This document shows positions 1 through 8,356 of a stretch of 64,000 nt of DNA, piece by piece. A program made the translations under genes and the position numbers. This stretch comes from Roseinatronobacter sp052379845 (GTDB taxonomy: Bacteria > Pseudomonadota > Alphaproteobacteria > Rhodobacterales > Rhodobacteraceae): assembly GCA_052379845.1 (NCBI GenBank), contig JBQTCF010000011.1. One strand, given 5' to 3'. Below the pieces are notes generated by a model, which worked only from the letters and a program-made list of their open reading frames with translations, made no database searches and had not been told where the DNA came from. Position 1 is the first letter of the stretch; each line of letters starts with the position of its first letter.

Positions 1-501
1 CATCTGCGCATCATAGCTGTCCACCGGCGCATGAATGCGCCCCAACGCGCGCCCCAGCTTGTCGGCCAGTGTCCAACTGGAGGGGAAGCACAGCACCGCG
101 CCGGTCAGCACATGTTCATCCCCATCGCGCGGTTTTTGCAGGATGCAGAAATCCGCCTGCAGCAAATGTCCCAATGACCATAGCGGGCGCGCGGGGTCGG
201 GCACAAAGCGCAGCCCGTCCGGGCGCTGGAAACCGCCCCCTTTCGCGCTGAACCCATATTGCGGCAAATGCGCCAGAACAAGGTCGAGAAGTTCGCGCGC
301 CGCATCGCTTGCGCAGGGCAGACATGCCAGCACGTCACCTTCCTGCGTGGCCAGAAGGCGTGCGCGTTCGGCCATTTGCGCGCCATAGGCGTCATCGACA
401 AACAACCACTCATCTGGCGCAAGCGGCATAACACCGGGCAATTTGCGCGCCGCTGGCTGCATCCATGGGGCATAGGGCAGGTGTGATTGCAAAATCGCCA
501 T
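1..501 (-). CDS. DUF3445 / heme-dependent oxidative N-demethylase-like protein (3' end cut by window edge)
   Basis: The reading frame opens at an ATG (revcomp at 499-501) and stays open to base 1, giving 167 N-terminal residues with no stop. It starts MAILQSHLPYAPWMQPAAR and later has LTGAVLCFPSSWTLADKLGR followed by GRIHAPVDSYDAQM. This layout is typical of the DUF3445 family, which includes the alpha subunit of heme-dependent oxidative N-demethylases acting on methylated amines. The C-terminal half lies outside the window, so heme-binding residues cannot be checked. It lies downstream of the potABCD-type operon on the same strand but is separated from it by a strong terminator, so it is probably a separate transcription unit. 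The family assignment is from memory of family motifs; the substrate is unknown. Confidence 0.75.
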   Translation of the reverse strand, partial: MAILQSHLPYAPWMQPAARKLPGVMPLAPDEWLFVDDAYGAQMAERARLLATQEGDVLACLPCASDAARELLDLVLAHLPQYGFSAKGGGFQRPDGLRFVPDPARPLWSLGHLLQADFCILQKPRDGDEHVLTGAVLCFPSSWTLADKLGRALGRIHAPVDSYDAQM

Positions 502-576
502 ACGGAACCTTCAGCGCAAATCAGGGGCGACCCCTGCGCCTGCAGTAGAATTCAGAACTGCGCGATTTTCAAACAC

Positions 577-602
577 AAAAGGGGGCGCGACCGCCCCCTT
601 TT
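577..602 (-). terminator. Rho-independent terminator after potC
   Basis: A perfect 11-bp stem (577-587 with 592-602) has a 4-base loop. Read leftwards, it ends in a run of T after the G/C-rich stem. It starts about 28 bases past the potC stop and separates the ABC operon from the DUF3445 gene. Confidence 0.8.
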
Positions 603-630
603 GACTATCGTGTTGTGCGATGCTGCACCC

Positions 631-1482
631 CTATTGCGGCGTCAACCCGCGCATCCGCTCGCCCCGGCGGCGCAGCAATTCCACCACTGTCAGCAGCGCA
701 ATTGACACCATGACCAGAATGGTCGCCACCGCCAGAATGGTGGGGCTGATATCTTCGCGGATACCCGACCACATTTCGCGCGGAATGGTGCGCTGTTCCA
801 CACCGGCCACAAACAGCACCACGACAATTTCATCAAATGACGTGATAAAGGCAAACAAGGCGCCCGAAATCACCCCCGGCAGGATCAGCGGCATGGTGAT
901 CTTGAAGAAGGTGCGCGTGGGCGACGCCCCCAGATTGGCCGCGGCGCGCGTCAGCGAATGGTCAAACCCCACCAATGTGGCTGTCACCGTGATGACCACA
1001 AAAGGCGTGCCAAGCGCCGCATGCGCCAGCACAACCCCCAGATAGGTTTGCGCGATATTGATGCTGGAAAAGAAGAAGAACATCCCCGCCGCCGAAATGA
1101 TCAGTGGCACAATCATGGGGGAAATCAGAATACCCATGATCAACCCCTTCGCGGGCATTTCGGCGCGTGACAACCCCAGCGCCGCCAGCGTGCCCAGAAA
1201 GGTGGACACCAACGTGGCCGCAATCCCGATCCCGAAGGAATTGCGAATGGACCGCATCCAGCTGTCAGACCCCAGAAAATCCTGATACCAGCGCAGCGAG
1301 TACCCTTCGGGGTTCAACGTCAGCATTTCGCGCGTGAAGGTGAAATAGGGCTGCGCGTTGAAACTTAGCGGGATCATGATCAGGATCGGCGCCAGCAGGA
1401 AAAAGAAGATCGCAAAGCAGATCACCCGGAACCCGTAATGCCACAGCTTGTCCTTGGTGGTGTAATATGCGGGAAGTGCCAT
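631..1482 (-). CDS. potC: ABC transporter permease, spermidine/putrescine type (PotC-like)
   Basis: This 283-residue inner-membrane permease belongs to the binding-protein-dependent transport family. A first transmembrane segment lies at about residues 15-38 (ICFAIFFFLLAPILIMIPLS). Five further hydrophobic segments follow. The EAA-loop region that contacts the ATPase reads as LTRAAANLGASPTRTFFKITMPLI. It would form the translocation pore with the upstream permease (1495-2784) and be driven by the ATPase at 4081-5184. It is the last gene of a four-gene leftward operon, 12 bases after potB, with a G-rich ribosome site before the ATG. The Pot naming rests on gene order and sequence style; the actual substrate (polyamine or another amine) is not known. 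Confidence 0.85.
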   Translation of the reverse strand: MALPAYYTTKDKLWHYGFRVICFAIFFFLLAPILIMIPLSFNAQPYFTFTREMLTLNPEGYSLRWYQDFLGSDSWMRSIRNSFGIGIAATLVSTFLGTLAALGLSRAEMPAKGLIMGILISPMIVPLIISAAGMFFFFSSINIAQTYLGVVLAHAALGTPFVVITVTATLVGFDHSLTRAAANLGASPTRTFFKITMPLILPGVISGALFAFITSFDEIVVVLFVAGVEQRTIPREMWSGIREDISPTILAVATILVMVSIALLTVVELLRRRGERMRGLTPQ

Positions 1483-1494
1483 GTCGTTGCCCCC

Positions 1495-2784
1495 TTACCC
1501 AAGTTTCAGACTGTCAGCGCCGACAAGCCGGTTATACAACCAATACAGCACCAGAACGCCCACAAGAAGCATGCTGCCCAACGCCGCCGCCAGACCCCAG
1601 TTCAGGGATTGCTGGATATGGCGCGCGATTTCATTGGAAATCATCCGCCCCGACTGCCCGCCCACAAGCGCGGGCGTGATGTAATACCCGATGGAAATGA
1701 TGAACACCAACACCCCCCCTGCCCCGATGCCGGGCAAGGTTTGCGGGAAATACACACGGCGGAACGCGGTCCAGGGTGTGGCCCCCAGACTTTTGGCAGC
1801 GCGCGTGTAACTGACGGGAATGGTGCGCATGACGGAATAGAGCGGCAACACCATGAAGGGCAGCAAAATATGCGTCATGGCAATAATGGTGCCGGTCTGG
1901 TTATAGATCATGCTTATTCGGTTTTCATCCGATATCAGCCCGATATTGACCAACAATTCATTGATGACGCCTTGTTGCTGCAACAACACAATCCACGCAG
2001 AGGTGCGCACCAGAAGCGATGTCCAGAACGGCAGCAACACCGCAATCATCAGCAAATTGGCGTAGCGCATGGGCAGGTTTGCCAGGAAATAGGCAATCGG
2101 AAACCCAAGCGCAAAGGTCATGAAGGTGATGGCCAGACTAAGCCCCAATGTGCGCCCGAACAGCGACACATAGATGCGCCGGTTTTCGTCGCGTTGAACG
2201 ATATTGCCGGCCTCGTCATATTCGCGGTCCAGCGCTGCAACATAATAGGATGCCGTCAGCGGACGCCCTTCGCGCTGGATGATGCGCCACAATTCCGGCT
2301 GCCCCCACAGGCGATGGGCGTCTATGAAGGCCTCGGCATAGGGGGCCTCAAAATCTTCTACAGCGCGGGCAGTGCGCGAAATGGCACTGCGCGCGGCGCT
2401 TAGCTCATAATTCAGCCGTATGCCCAGCGGGCCAATGGCCTGTTCCCGGCGCGGGCGGTCCAGATCTTCCATCATGTCCGCATGCAGCGCGGCAAAAACG
2501 GGTTCATCCGGTATGCCCTGCCTGTCCCAGCGCTCCAGCGCTTGCAGGGTGCGCGGCAATGCATTGACAATCTGGGGGTTGTCCACCGACCGCCACATCA
2601 TCTGTGCAATGGGGAATGCAAAGAAAATCAGGATGAAGGCAAGAAGCGGCGCCACCAAGGCCAGCGCGGTCAATTTGCGGCGGCGGTTCGCGCGTTCCAG
2701 CGCCCTGCGAAGGGGGGTGCCATCAGCGGTCACCAGTTTTTCGCGGCGGGCAGGCGAAGGGTTTGTCGCATCGGCCTGAGACAT
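1495..2784 (-). CDS. potB: ABC transporter permease, spermidine/putrescine type (PotB-like) with a large periplasmic insertion
   Basis: This 429-residue permease is much longer than the usual 280-310 residues of PotB. After a basic cytoplasmic N-terminus (residues 1-38) and transmembrane segment 1 (about 40-62), there is a hydrophilic stretch of about 140 residues (68-210, rich in Arg/Glu/Ala) before the next membrane helix at about 213. By topology this insert should be in the periplasm. The rest is standard, with an EAA loop YTRAAKSLGATPWTAFRRVYF. The ATG is preceded by AAGGGA. It lies between the binding protein and potC in the same operon. The insertion is visible in the sequence; a role in docking the binding protein is inference. 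Confidence 0.85.
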   Translation of the reverse strand: MSQADATNPSPARREKLVTADGTPLRRALERANRRRKLTALALVAPLLAFILIFFAFPIAQMMWRSVDNPQIVNALPRTLQALERWDRQGIPDEPVFAALHADMMEDLDRPRREQAIGPLGIRLNYELSAARSAISRTARAVEDFEAPYAEAFIDAHRLWGQPELWRIIQREGRPLTASYYVAALDREYDEAGNIVQRDENRRIYVSLFGRTLGLSLAITFMTFALGFPIAYFLANLPMRYANLLMIAVLLPFWTSLLVRTSAWIVLLQQQGVINELLVNIGLISDENRISMIYNQTGTIIAMTHILLPFMVLPLYSVMRTIPVSYTRAAKSLGATPWTAFRRVYFPQTLPGIGAGGVLVFIISIGYYITPALVGGQSGRMISNEIARHIQQSLNWGLAAALGSMLLVGVLVLYWLYNRLVGADSLKLG

Positions 2785-2834
2785 AGGTAATTCCCTTGCA
2801 GCAAAGGCAGGATAGTCCGGTCAGTCACGAATGA

Positions 2835-2860
2835 CCGGGCGCGCGCGATGGCGCGCCCGG
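2835..2860 (-). terminator. Stem-loop between the binding-protein and permease genes
   Basis: A perfect 10-bp G/C stem (2835-2844 with 2851-2860) with a 6-base loop sits 18 bases after the binding-protein stop. No T-run follows on the coding strand, so it is more likely an mRNA-stabilising or partial-termination element than a full terminator. Confidence 0.6.
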
Positions 2861-2878
2861 TTTGATCAGGCTGCGGGA

Positions 2879-3982
2879 TTACTGCAGCATCCAGTTTGCA
2901 AAACGCTCGCGCATTTCATCGCCGTAATCGACCCAGAAATCGTTATCCAGAACGATTGGCGCAAAGTAGTTGTCCGGGTTGGTGGGCATATGCGGTGCCA
3001 TTTCGATACCCAGATCGGCATGTGTGCTGACCAGCGGTGCCGATGACGCACGGGCAGGACCATAGCTGATGAATTTCGCCTGATCGGCCAGGCGCTGCGT
3101 GTCAGTCGCCCAATACAGGTATTCCATCACCAGATCGACATTCGGACCATCGGCGGGCACGACCCAGCCATCCCATTCGACAACCTGACCATCCCAGATG
3201 ATGTCCGCATCCATGCCTTCCACTTCGATGGCTTCGAACATCCGGCCGTTATAGCCGGTGGCAAAGGCAACTTCGCCATCCGCCAGCAATTGCGGGGCCT
3301 GCGCGCCTTCGGTCCAGAAGATGATGTGCTCTTTGATGGTGTCAAGCTTCGCAAAGGCGCGGTCCACACCTTCAGGTGTTCTCAGGACATCATAGATATC
3401 CTCGGGGGCCACGCCATCGGCATACAGCGCCCATTCCATGTTCGTGCCCGGACGGTCCTGCAGCGCGCGGCGGCCAGGGAAGTTTTCGACATCGAACATG
3501 TCAGCAATGCTGCTGGGCTGCGCGTCATCAGGGAAGGCCCCCGGACGATAGGTCAGAACGGTGGAATACACGATCTGCGGAATGAAGCATTCCCCAAGGC
3601 TGCCGGGCAGGAAATCTTCGCTGGCGGGGGTGCCATCGGGCGCGGGGGCCAGCATTGCGTCAGGGTCGATCTGCATGATGATCCCTTCGTCACAGGCAAG
3701 CTGTGCATCCGATGGCAGCATGTCGACCAGATCCCATGTGACATTGCCCGCCTGCGATTGGGCGCGCAGACCGGCAAGCGCATTCGCGGACCCGTCATCA
3801 TTGTTGATTGTGACATGGGGGTTCATTTCCATGAACGGGTCATGATAGGCGCGTTGCTGGCTGGCGGTATAGGCCCCGCCCCATGATACGATGGTCAGCG
3901 AAACCGGGTCTTGGGCAGCCGCACTTAGCGCCAGAACACTGGCCGCGGCACTTAGACCGAACAGTTTTTTCGTCGATGACAT
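2879..3982 (-). CDS. potD: ABC transporter periplasmic substrate-binding protein (PotD/PotF family)
   Basis: The start chosen (ATG at 3982) has AAGGAGG six bases upstream and gives 367 residues. A Sec signal peptide is clear: MSSTKKLFGLSAAASVLALS followed by AAAQD, so cleavage is likely near residue 23. The mature protein begins VSLTIVSWGGAYTASQQRAY, the usual opening of polyamine-type binding proteins, and later has the hinge-type segment GYNGRMFEAIE. It would capture a cationic substrate in the periplasm and deliver it to the two permeases encoded downstream. The upstream in-frame ATG at 4060 is rejected because it would put 26 non-signal residues ahead of the signal peptide. Confidence 0.85.
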   Translation of the reverse strand: MSSTKKLFGLSAAASVLALSAAAQDPVSLTIVSWGGAYTASQQRAYHDPFMEMNPHVTINNDDGSANALAGLRAQSQAGNVTWDLVDMLPSDAQLACDEGIIMQIDPDAMLAPAPDGTPASEDFLPGSLGECFIPQIVYSTVLTYRPGAFPDDAQPSSIADMFDVENFPGRRALQDRPGTNMEWALYADGVAPEDIYDVLRTPEGVDRAFAKLDTIKEHIIFWTEGAQAPQLLADGEVAFATGYNGRMFEAIEVEGMDADIIWDGQVVEWDGWVVPADGPNVDLVMEYLYWATDTQRLADQAKFISYGPARASSAPLVSTHADLGIEMAPHMPTNPDNYFAPIVLDNDFWVDYGDEMRERFANWMLQ

Positions 3983-4080
3983 AGATAACCTCCTTGGTTG
4001 GTTTATTGCGTCAGACAGCGCCTGACGTGTTTCAAGCTGTCCCGTCCCCGGTCCATGCAAGTGTTGGTCGCGCGCTGCCC

Positions 4081-5184
4081 TCAGGCGTGGTCAAGCGCAC
4101 GACAATCTGTCGGCATCCAGCCGATTTCGATCATATCGCCCGGCTTGTGGCGCACCTGATCGGGTGCGTTGCGGGTCTTCATGATGAAATTCTCATTGCC
4201 CGCGACCTTCAGGCGGGTGCGGAACACGTCACCCATATAGATGAATTCCTTCACCTCGGCCTTGATGGTGTGGGCTTCGGGGTCCAGCCGGTCCTTGTTG
4301 GCTTCGACCCGTTCGGGGCGAATGGACACGGTGGTTCTGTCGCCAACTTTGGTGACATTGACGGGCTTGGCGTCAATCACCTCGCCACCGTCCAGTTCCA
4401 CGATGCAGGTTTCGCCCTTAATCTCTTTAACAACGCCGTCCAACGTATTGTTTTCGCCAATGAATTGCGCAACAAAGCTGTTGCAGGGCGCTTCATACAG
4501 CACATCTGGCGGGTCAAGCTGCTGGATACGCCCGTCATCGAATACGGCCACATTGTCGGACATGGTCAGGGCTTCGGTCTGGTCATGGGTGACATAGACC
4601 GTAGTGATGCCCAATTCATGCGCAAGGCGTGTGATTTCAAACTGCATATGTTCGCGCAATTGCTTGTCCAGCGCGCCCAGCGGTTCATCCATCAGCACCA
4701 GTTCGGGTTCAAACACCAACGCGCGGGCCAGCGCGATGCGCTGCTGCTGCCCGCCTGAAAGCTGCGCGGGCCTGCGGTTGGCAAACGCACCCATCTGCAC
4801 CATGTCCAGCGCCCGCATGATTTTCTTTTCGCGCTCGGACTTGCCCAGCCCGCGCACTTCCAGCGGGAAGGACAGGTTTTCCCCCACCGTCATATGCGGG
4901 AACAAGGCATAATTCTGAAACACCATTCCAATGCCGCGCTTATGCGGCGGCACGGAATTGATTGGGCTTCCATCCAGCAAAATCTCGCCATGTGTGGCCG
5001 TTTCAAACCCTGCCAGCATCATCAGGCAGGTTGTCTTTCCCGACCCCGACGGGCCAAGCATGGTCAAAAACTCCCCCCGCCCAACAGACAGGTTCAGGTC
5101 CTTGACCACCAATGTCTCGCCATCATAGCTTTTCTGGACGCCATCAAATACGACAAATCCGTCGCGCTTTTCAGATGCGCTCAC
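4081..5184 (-). CDS. potA: ABC transporter ATP-binding protein, spermidine/putrescine type (PotA-like)
   Basis: The first gene of the operon. The GTG start at 5184 has GGGGAG seven bases upstream and gives 367 residues. Walker A is GPSGSGKTT, the signature is LSGGQQQRIALARAL, Walker B is LVLMDEPLGALD, and the switch His is in YVTHDQTEALTMSD. A C-terminal TOBE-type domain (about residue 240 on) contains VSIRPERVE, as in PotA and other transport ATPases with regulatory domains. It energises uptake by the permeases encoded downstream. Longer in-frame starts up to 5346 are not supported by a ribosome site and would run into the upstream control region. Confidence 0.87.
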   Translation of the reverse strand: MSASEKRDGFVVFDGVQKSYDGETLVVKDLNLSVGRGEFLTMLGPSGSGKTTCLMMLAGFETATHGEILLDGSPINSVPPHKRGIGMVFQNYALFPHMTVGENLSFPLEVRGLGKSEREKKIMRALDMVQMGAFANRRPAQLSGGQQQRIALARALVFEPELVLMDEPLGALDKQLREHMQFEITRLAHELGITTVYVTHDQTEALTMSDNVAVFDDGRIQQLDPPDVLYEAPCNSFVAQFIGENNTLDGVVKEIKGETCIVELDGGEVIDAKPVNVTKVGDRTTVSIRPERVEANKDRLDPEAHTIKAEVKEFIYMGDVFRTRLKVAGNENFIMKTRNAPDQVRHKPGDMIEIGWMPTDCRALDHA

Positions 5185-5444
5185 GCTGATCTCCCCGTGT
5201 GTCGGCGGTATTCCGCTCTTTTCATGACACCAGTAAAACCAACGAACCCCTATATTGCAACCTGTAAGTCGGCAAGCATGGCGATTAGCCCCAACTTCAG
5301 TAGTATTTCCGGCCAATTGCGCCACTACAAGGCAGATAGGCTGCAAAAAACAGGCTTTGCGCGCAATATGACCGCCAAGGAAAACGGAAATTCATCAGAC
5401 AGACTACAATCTGACAGGCTCAAAACGCTTCAAATCGGAAAAAA

Positions 5445-5531
5445 TGGTGCGGTCGAGAAGACTCGAACTTCCACGGGAGTTACCCCACAGCGACCTCAAC
5501 GCTGCGCGTCTACCAATTCCGCCACGACCGC
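5445..5531 (-). tRNA. tRNA-Leu(GAG)
   Basis: An 87-base tRNA with the CCA end encoded (5445-5447 on the complement). The acceptor stem pairs GCGGTCG with CGACCGC. The D-arm region is GGCGGAATTGGTAGACGC. The anticodon arm is CAGCG-TTGAGGT-CGCTG, giving anticodon GAG. A long variable arm (GTGGGGTAACTCCC) and a T-arm with GTTCGAGTC follow. The long variable arm and anticodon make this a class II leucine tRNA. Confidence 0.95.
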
Positions 5532-5689
5532 ACATGACTTGGTGGCGCGGTATTAGCTGGTCAACCGGCACTTGTGAAGGGGGAAAACGCGCCAAACTTA
5601 CGAAACCGCCAACAAGCTGCCGGGACCAAACGACAACGGGCGCGCGGGGGAATGCGCGCCCGTCACTTTGGCCAGCGGGTTATGCCCGA

Positions 5690-7348
5690 TCACTGTTTTG
5701 GAAGGGCGAAGACCGGCACGGCTGCTTGCGGGGTGGCGGTATCTTGTGGCGTGGCCTGACCGAAGACCGCATCGCGCAGCAGGCTGTCACGTTCGGGCTG
5801 CAGCGGCGCGAAGACAGCGCGTTTGGCAGGGTCAAACCCCAGTTCATACCATGCCAGCGCCAGATCATCGCGCTTGACAGTGCCAAAGCCCTGCATCAGG
5901 TGGTGGCCCATCAATTCGCCATAGGCACGCTCACCCAGTGTGGCCAGCAAAAGCGCCGCGCCCACGGCCACATCCATATTGTCCTGACGATACCCCACGG
6001 CCAGACAAATGCGCGCTGTATCGGTCAGTTGTTGCGGACTCATGCCGGTTTGCAGCACGAACGCACTGACCCCGCGCATCACCTCGTCTTGCGGCTGAAC
6101 GGACAACGCCGAAACAAAAGGCTGCAGCGATGGCGCAAACGCCAGACATTGTTCTGCAATCTGCGCCGCGCTGACGCCTTGCACCTGCGCGATCAATTCC
6201 TCGCCATCGGCCATGGCATAGGTGCGCGCAAGGCAGAATTGTTCGTTCAGCACTTGCGCGGGGTCGGTCATGGTGTCGCGCGTAGTGAACCCGCCATTGG
6301 CATTTGTCAGCAGGTTCACACGGTCGCAATGCGATGCAAGCGACCGCACGGCCTGTGCGCCACCCCCAAAGAAATTGGGCAGGCCCGGCGCGGCGGCGGG
6401 TGTGGACGCGCCTGCGTCCGGGTTGCGCGCGGCAGGTTGCGCCGATGGGACCGACAGCGCCACTTCGGTGGTGGGGGCCGGCGCAACAGGCGCGGCAGGT
6501 TGCGGCGCGGCCACCGTGACCGGCGCTTGCGTGGCACCCAGTTCGCAGGTTCCGCGCGTGCACGAGAACATTGCGGGGGTCACATTGAACGCCTGAAAAT
6601 CGTTGCGCACATACCCTTCGGGGGTGGACACGAACACTTGCACTGTGCAGGCCTGCGCACTGCACCAGAACGCGCTACCCGTCACCGAGGTGTCAAGAAT
6701 GTAATCTGTGCGCCCGTCCCCGTTCATGTCCGCAAGCTGGATGAAGCCCGCGCGCTGGACAAGCTGCATCGCGCTGGGATCGGAGGAGGCCGCGATTTCA
6801 TCCACCGCGCTGGCCACTGCTGCGGGCAGGCCGTAATTTCCTGCACTTTGGGCCGGGCTGCGGCCCGACATTTCGTCGCGCACCACCATGACCAAACCGC
6901 GCAAACCATTGGGGTGGCTGGACACCGTCTGCGCCACCTGCGGGCCGCCGGAAATGGCGCGCTGATGCGCGGTCAACAGGATGTTGCGTTCAAATTCCGA
7001 CAACTGGCCGGTTCCCGCGAAGCCCAGAAACACCTGATATTCCGAAATCCCCGCGCGCGAACGTGGCCCGATGGCCCCGTCCGGCGTGCCGACATTCCAG
7101 CCAAAATGGTTCAGCGCAGTCTGCACGGAACGGTTCTGTTCGCGTTGGGCCGTGTTCACCGCCGGGCGCGGGGCAGTGCGCTGGGGCTGCGCGCGCTGCT
7201 GGCGGTTGCGCTGGTCGTTGGCAATCGCACCCCCGATAATACCGCCAATAATACCGCCGACAATGCCTTCTTGCGCATGCGCCTGCTGCACCGGCGCAGC
7301 CGCAACGCTGATGGACAGCGCAACGATTAAACTGTATCTGACACCCAT
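5690..7348 (-). CDS. Secreted protein with glycine zipper and peptidoglycan-binding-like domain
   Basis: A 552-residue predicted exported protein. The signal peptide is MGVRYSLIVALSISVAAAPV with cleavage after AHA. A glycine-zipper segment follows (GIVGGIIGGIIGGAIAND, about residues 28-45). Residues 74-120 (VQTALNHFGWNVGTPDGAIG onwards) have the pattern of a PG_binding_1 domain. A middle part carries two Cys pairs, then a Pro/Ala-rich linker (about 265-320), and a C-terminal alpha-helical region of about 200 residues that I do not recognise. The ATG has AGGAG seven bases upstream. A cell-envelope role is inferred from the export signal and the PG-binding fold; the precise function is unknown. 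It diverges from lipB. Confidence 0.7.
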   Translation of the reverse strand: MGVRYSLIVALSISVAAAPVQQAHAQEGIVGGIIGGIIGGAIANDQRNRQQRAQPQRTAPRPAVNTAQREQNRSVQTALNHFGWNVGTPDGAIGPRSRAGISEYQVFLGFAGTGQLSEFERNILLTAHQRAISGGPQVAQTVSSHPNGLRGLVMVVRDEMSGRSPAQSAGNYGLPAAVASAVDEIAASSDPSAMQLVQRAGFIQLADMNGDGRTDYILDTSVTGSAFWCSAQACTVQVFVSTPEGYVRNDFQAFNVTPAMFSCTRGTCELGATQAPVTVAAPQPAAPVAPAPTTEVALSVPSAQPAARNPDAGASTPAAAPGLPNFFGGGAQAVRSLASHCDRVNLLTNANGGFTTRDTMTDPAQVLNEQFCLARTYAMADGEELIAQVQGVSAAQIAEQCLAFAPSLQPFVSALSVQPQDEVMRGVSAFVLQTGMSPQQLTDTARICLAVGYRQDNMDVAVGAALLLATLGERAYGELMGHHLMQGFGTVKRDDLALAWYELGFDPAKRAVFAPLQPERDSLLRDAVFGQATPQDTATPQAAVPVFALPKQ

Positions 7349-7440
7349 TGGAATGCTCCTGCTTCAAATAACGTCACTTCACTTTAGCGCGAGCTTTCCG
7401 TCAGGCCCATCTTTTTTTGCAGCAAATGCAAGAGGACCGC

Positions 7441-8121
7441 ATGACCAGTTCCACTGTTGAATGGCGCACCCTGCCCGGCCTTGCGGATTACGCCCGGACG
7501 CTGCGCGCCATGGAAGACCGTGTTGCCCAAATCGCGGCAGGCACAGCGCCCGAAGGCGTGTGGCTGCTGGAACACCCGCCCCTGTATACTGCAGGCACCA
7601 GCGCCCGCCCCCAGGACCTGACTGCACCAGACAGGTTTCCGGTGTTCAATGCAGGGCGCGGCGGGCAATATACATATCATGGCCCCGGCCAGCGGGTGGC
7701 CTATGCGATGCTGGACCTGAACCGGCGCGGGCGCGACGTGCGCTGTTTTGTCCACCAGATGGAAAGCTGGGTCATCACCACACTGGACCAGTTCGGCATT
7801 CGCGGCGAACGGCGCGCGGGGCGTGTGGGCGTATGGGTGACCCGCCCCGACAAGGCCCCCAATCCCGACGGCACCCTGCGCGAAGACAAGATTGCCGCCA
7901 TCGGGATCAAACTGCGCCGCTGGGTCAGCTTTCACGGGTTGTCCATCAATGTGGAACCCGATCTGGGCCATTTCGACGGAATCATCCCCTGCGGCATCCG
8001 TGATCACGGGGTCACATCGCTGGTTGATCTTGGCCTGCCGGTCACGCTGGAAGATGTGGATGTGGCGCTGCAACAGTCTTTCGTGCAGGTGTTTGGCGAT
8101 ACATCCCTGAAATGTCGCTGA
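7441..8121 (+). CDS. lipB: Octanoyl-[acyl-carrier-protein]:protein N-octanoyltransferase
   Basis: LipB moves octanoate from acyl-carrier protein to lipoyl domains, the first step of lipoate assembly. The 226-residue product has the family marks: LEHPPLYTAGTS (44-55), the RGGQYTYHGPGQ signature (73-84), the catalytic Lys150 in EDKIAAIGIK and the catalytic Cys184 in IIPCGIRDHGVTSL. The ATG at 7441 is chosen because AGAGGA lies five bases before it; a TTG at 7417 in the same frame has no such support. It is followed by the control region of ctaD. Confidence 0.95.
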   Translation: MTSSTVEWRTLPGLADYARTLRAMEDRVAQIAAGTAPEGVWLLEHPPLYTAGTSARPQDLTAPDRFPVFNAGRGGQYTYHGPGQRVAYAMLDLNRRGRDVRCFVHQMESWVITTLDQFGIRGERRAGRVGVWVTRPDKAPNPDGTLREDKIAAIGIKLRRWVSFHGLSINVEPDLGHFDGIIPCGIRDHGVTSLVDLGLPVTLEDVDVALQQSFVQVFGDTSLKCR

Positions 8122-8149
8122 TTCGGCGCGGCAACATGTCACAGGCCCA

Positions 8150-8163
8150 TTGATCCAGATCAA
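8150..8163. promoter_or_regulatory. FNR/FnrL box upstream of ctaD
   Basis: TTGATCCAGATCAA is an exact TTGAT-N4-ATCAA palindrome, the consensus for FNR/FnrL. It lies 194 bases before the ctaD start and 29 bases past the lipB stop. This suggests oxygen-responsive control of the aa3 oxidase subunit; whether it activates or represses depends on the unknown transcription start. Confidence 0.75.
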
Positions 8164-8356
8164 AAAATCCCGGAATTGCGACATATTGACGTTGCCCAAA
8201 GGCATGTCACATTCTAAAACCATCATATACCGCTTGCGCGCGGTCGGGACTGTCTGACTGCGCATGATCGGCACACATGCGGGCGGGGTTTTCTTCCCGC
8301 TTACGAAGGAAAGCAGTCGCGGACAACGCGACAGGAACCGGGAACTGGAGTAGCCA

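Noticed and set aside
1438..2403. A 321-residue plus-strand frame in the permease region
   Set aside because: Antisense to potB; no ribosome site and non-protein-like composition.
5444..7330. A 628-residue open frame opposite the peptidoglycan-binding-like gene
   Set aside because: His/Arg-rich composition typical of antisense frames in high-GC DNA; the minus-strand frame has a signal peptide, recognisable domains and a ribosome site.
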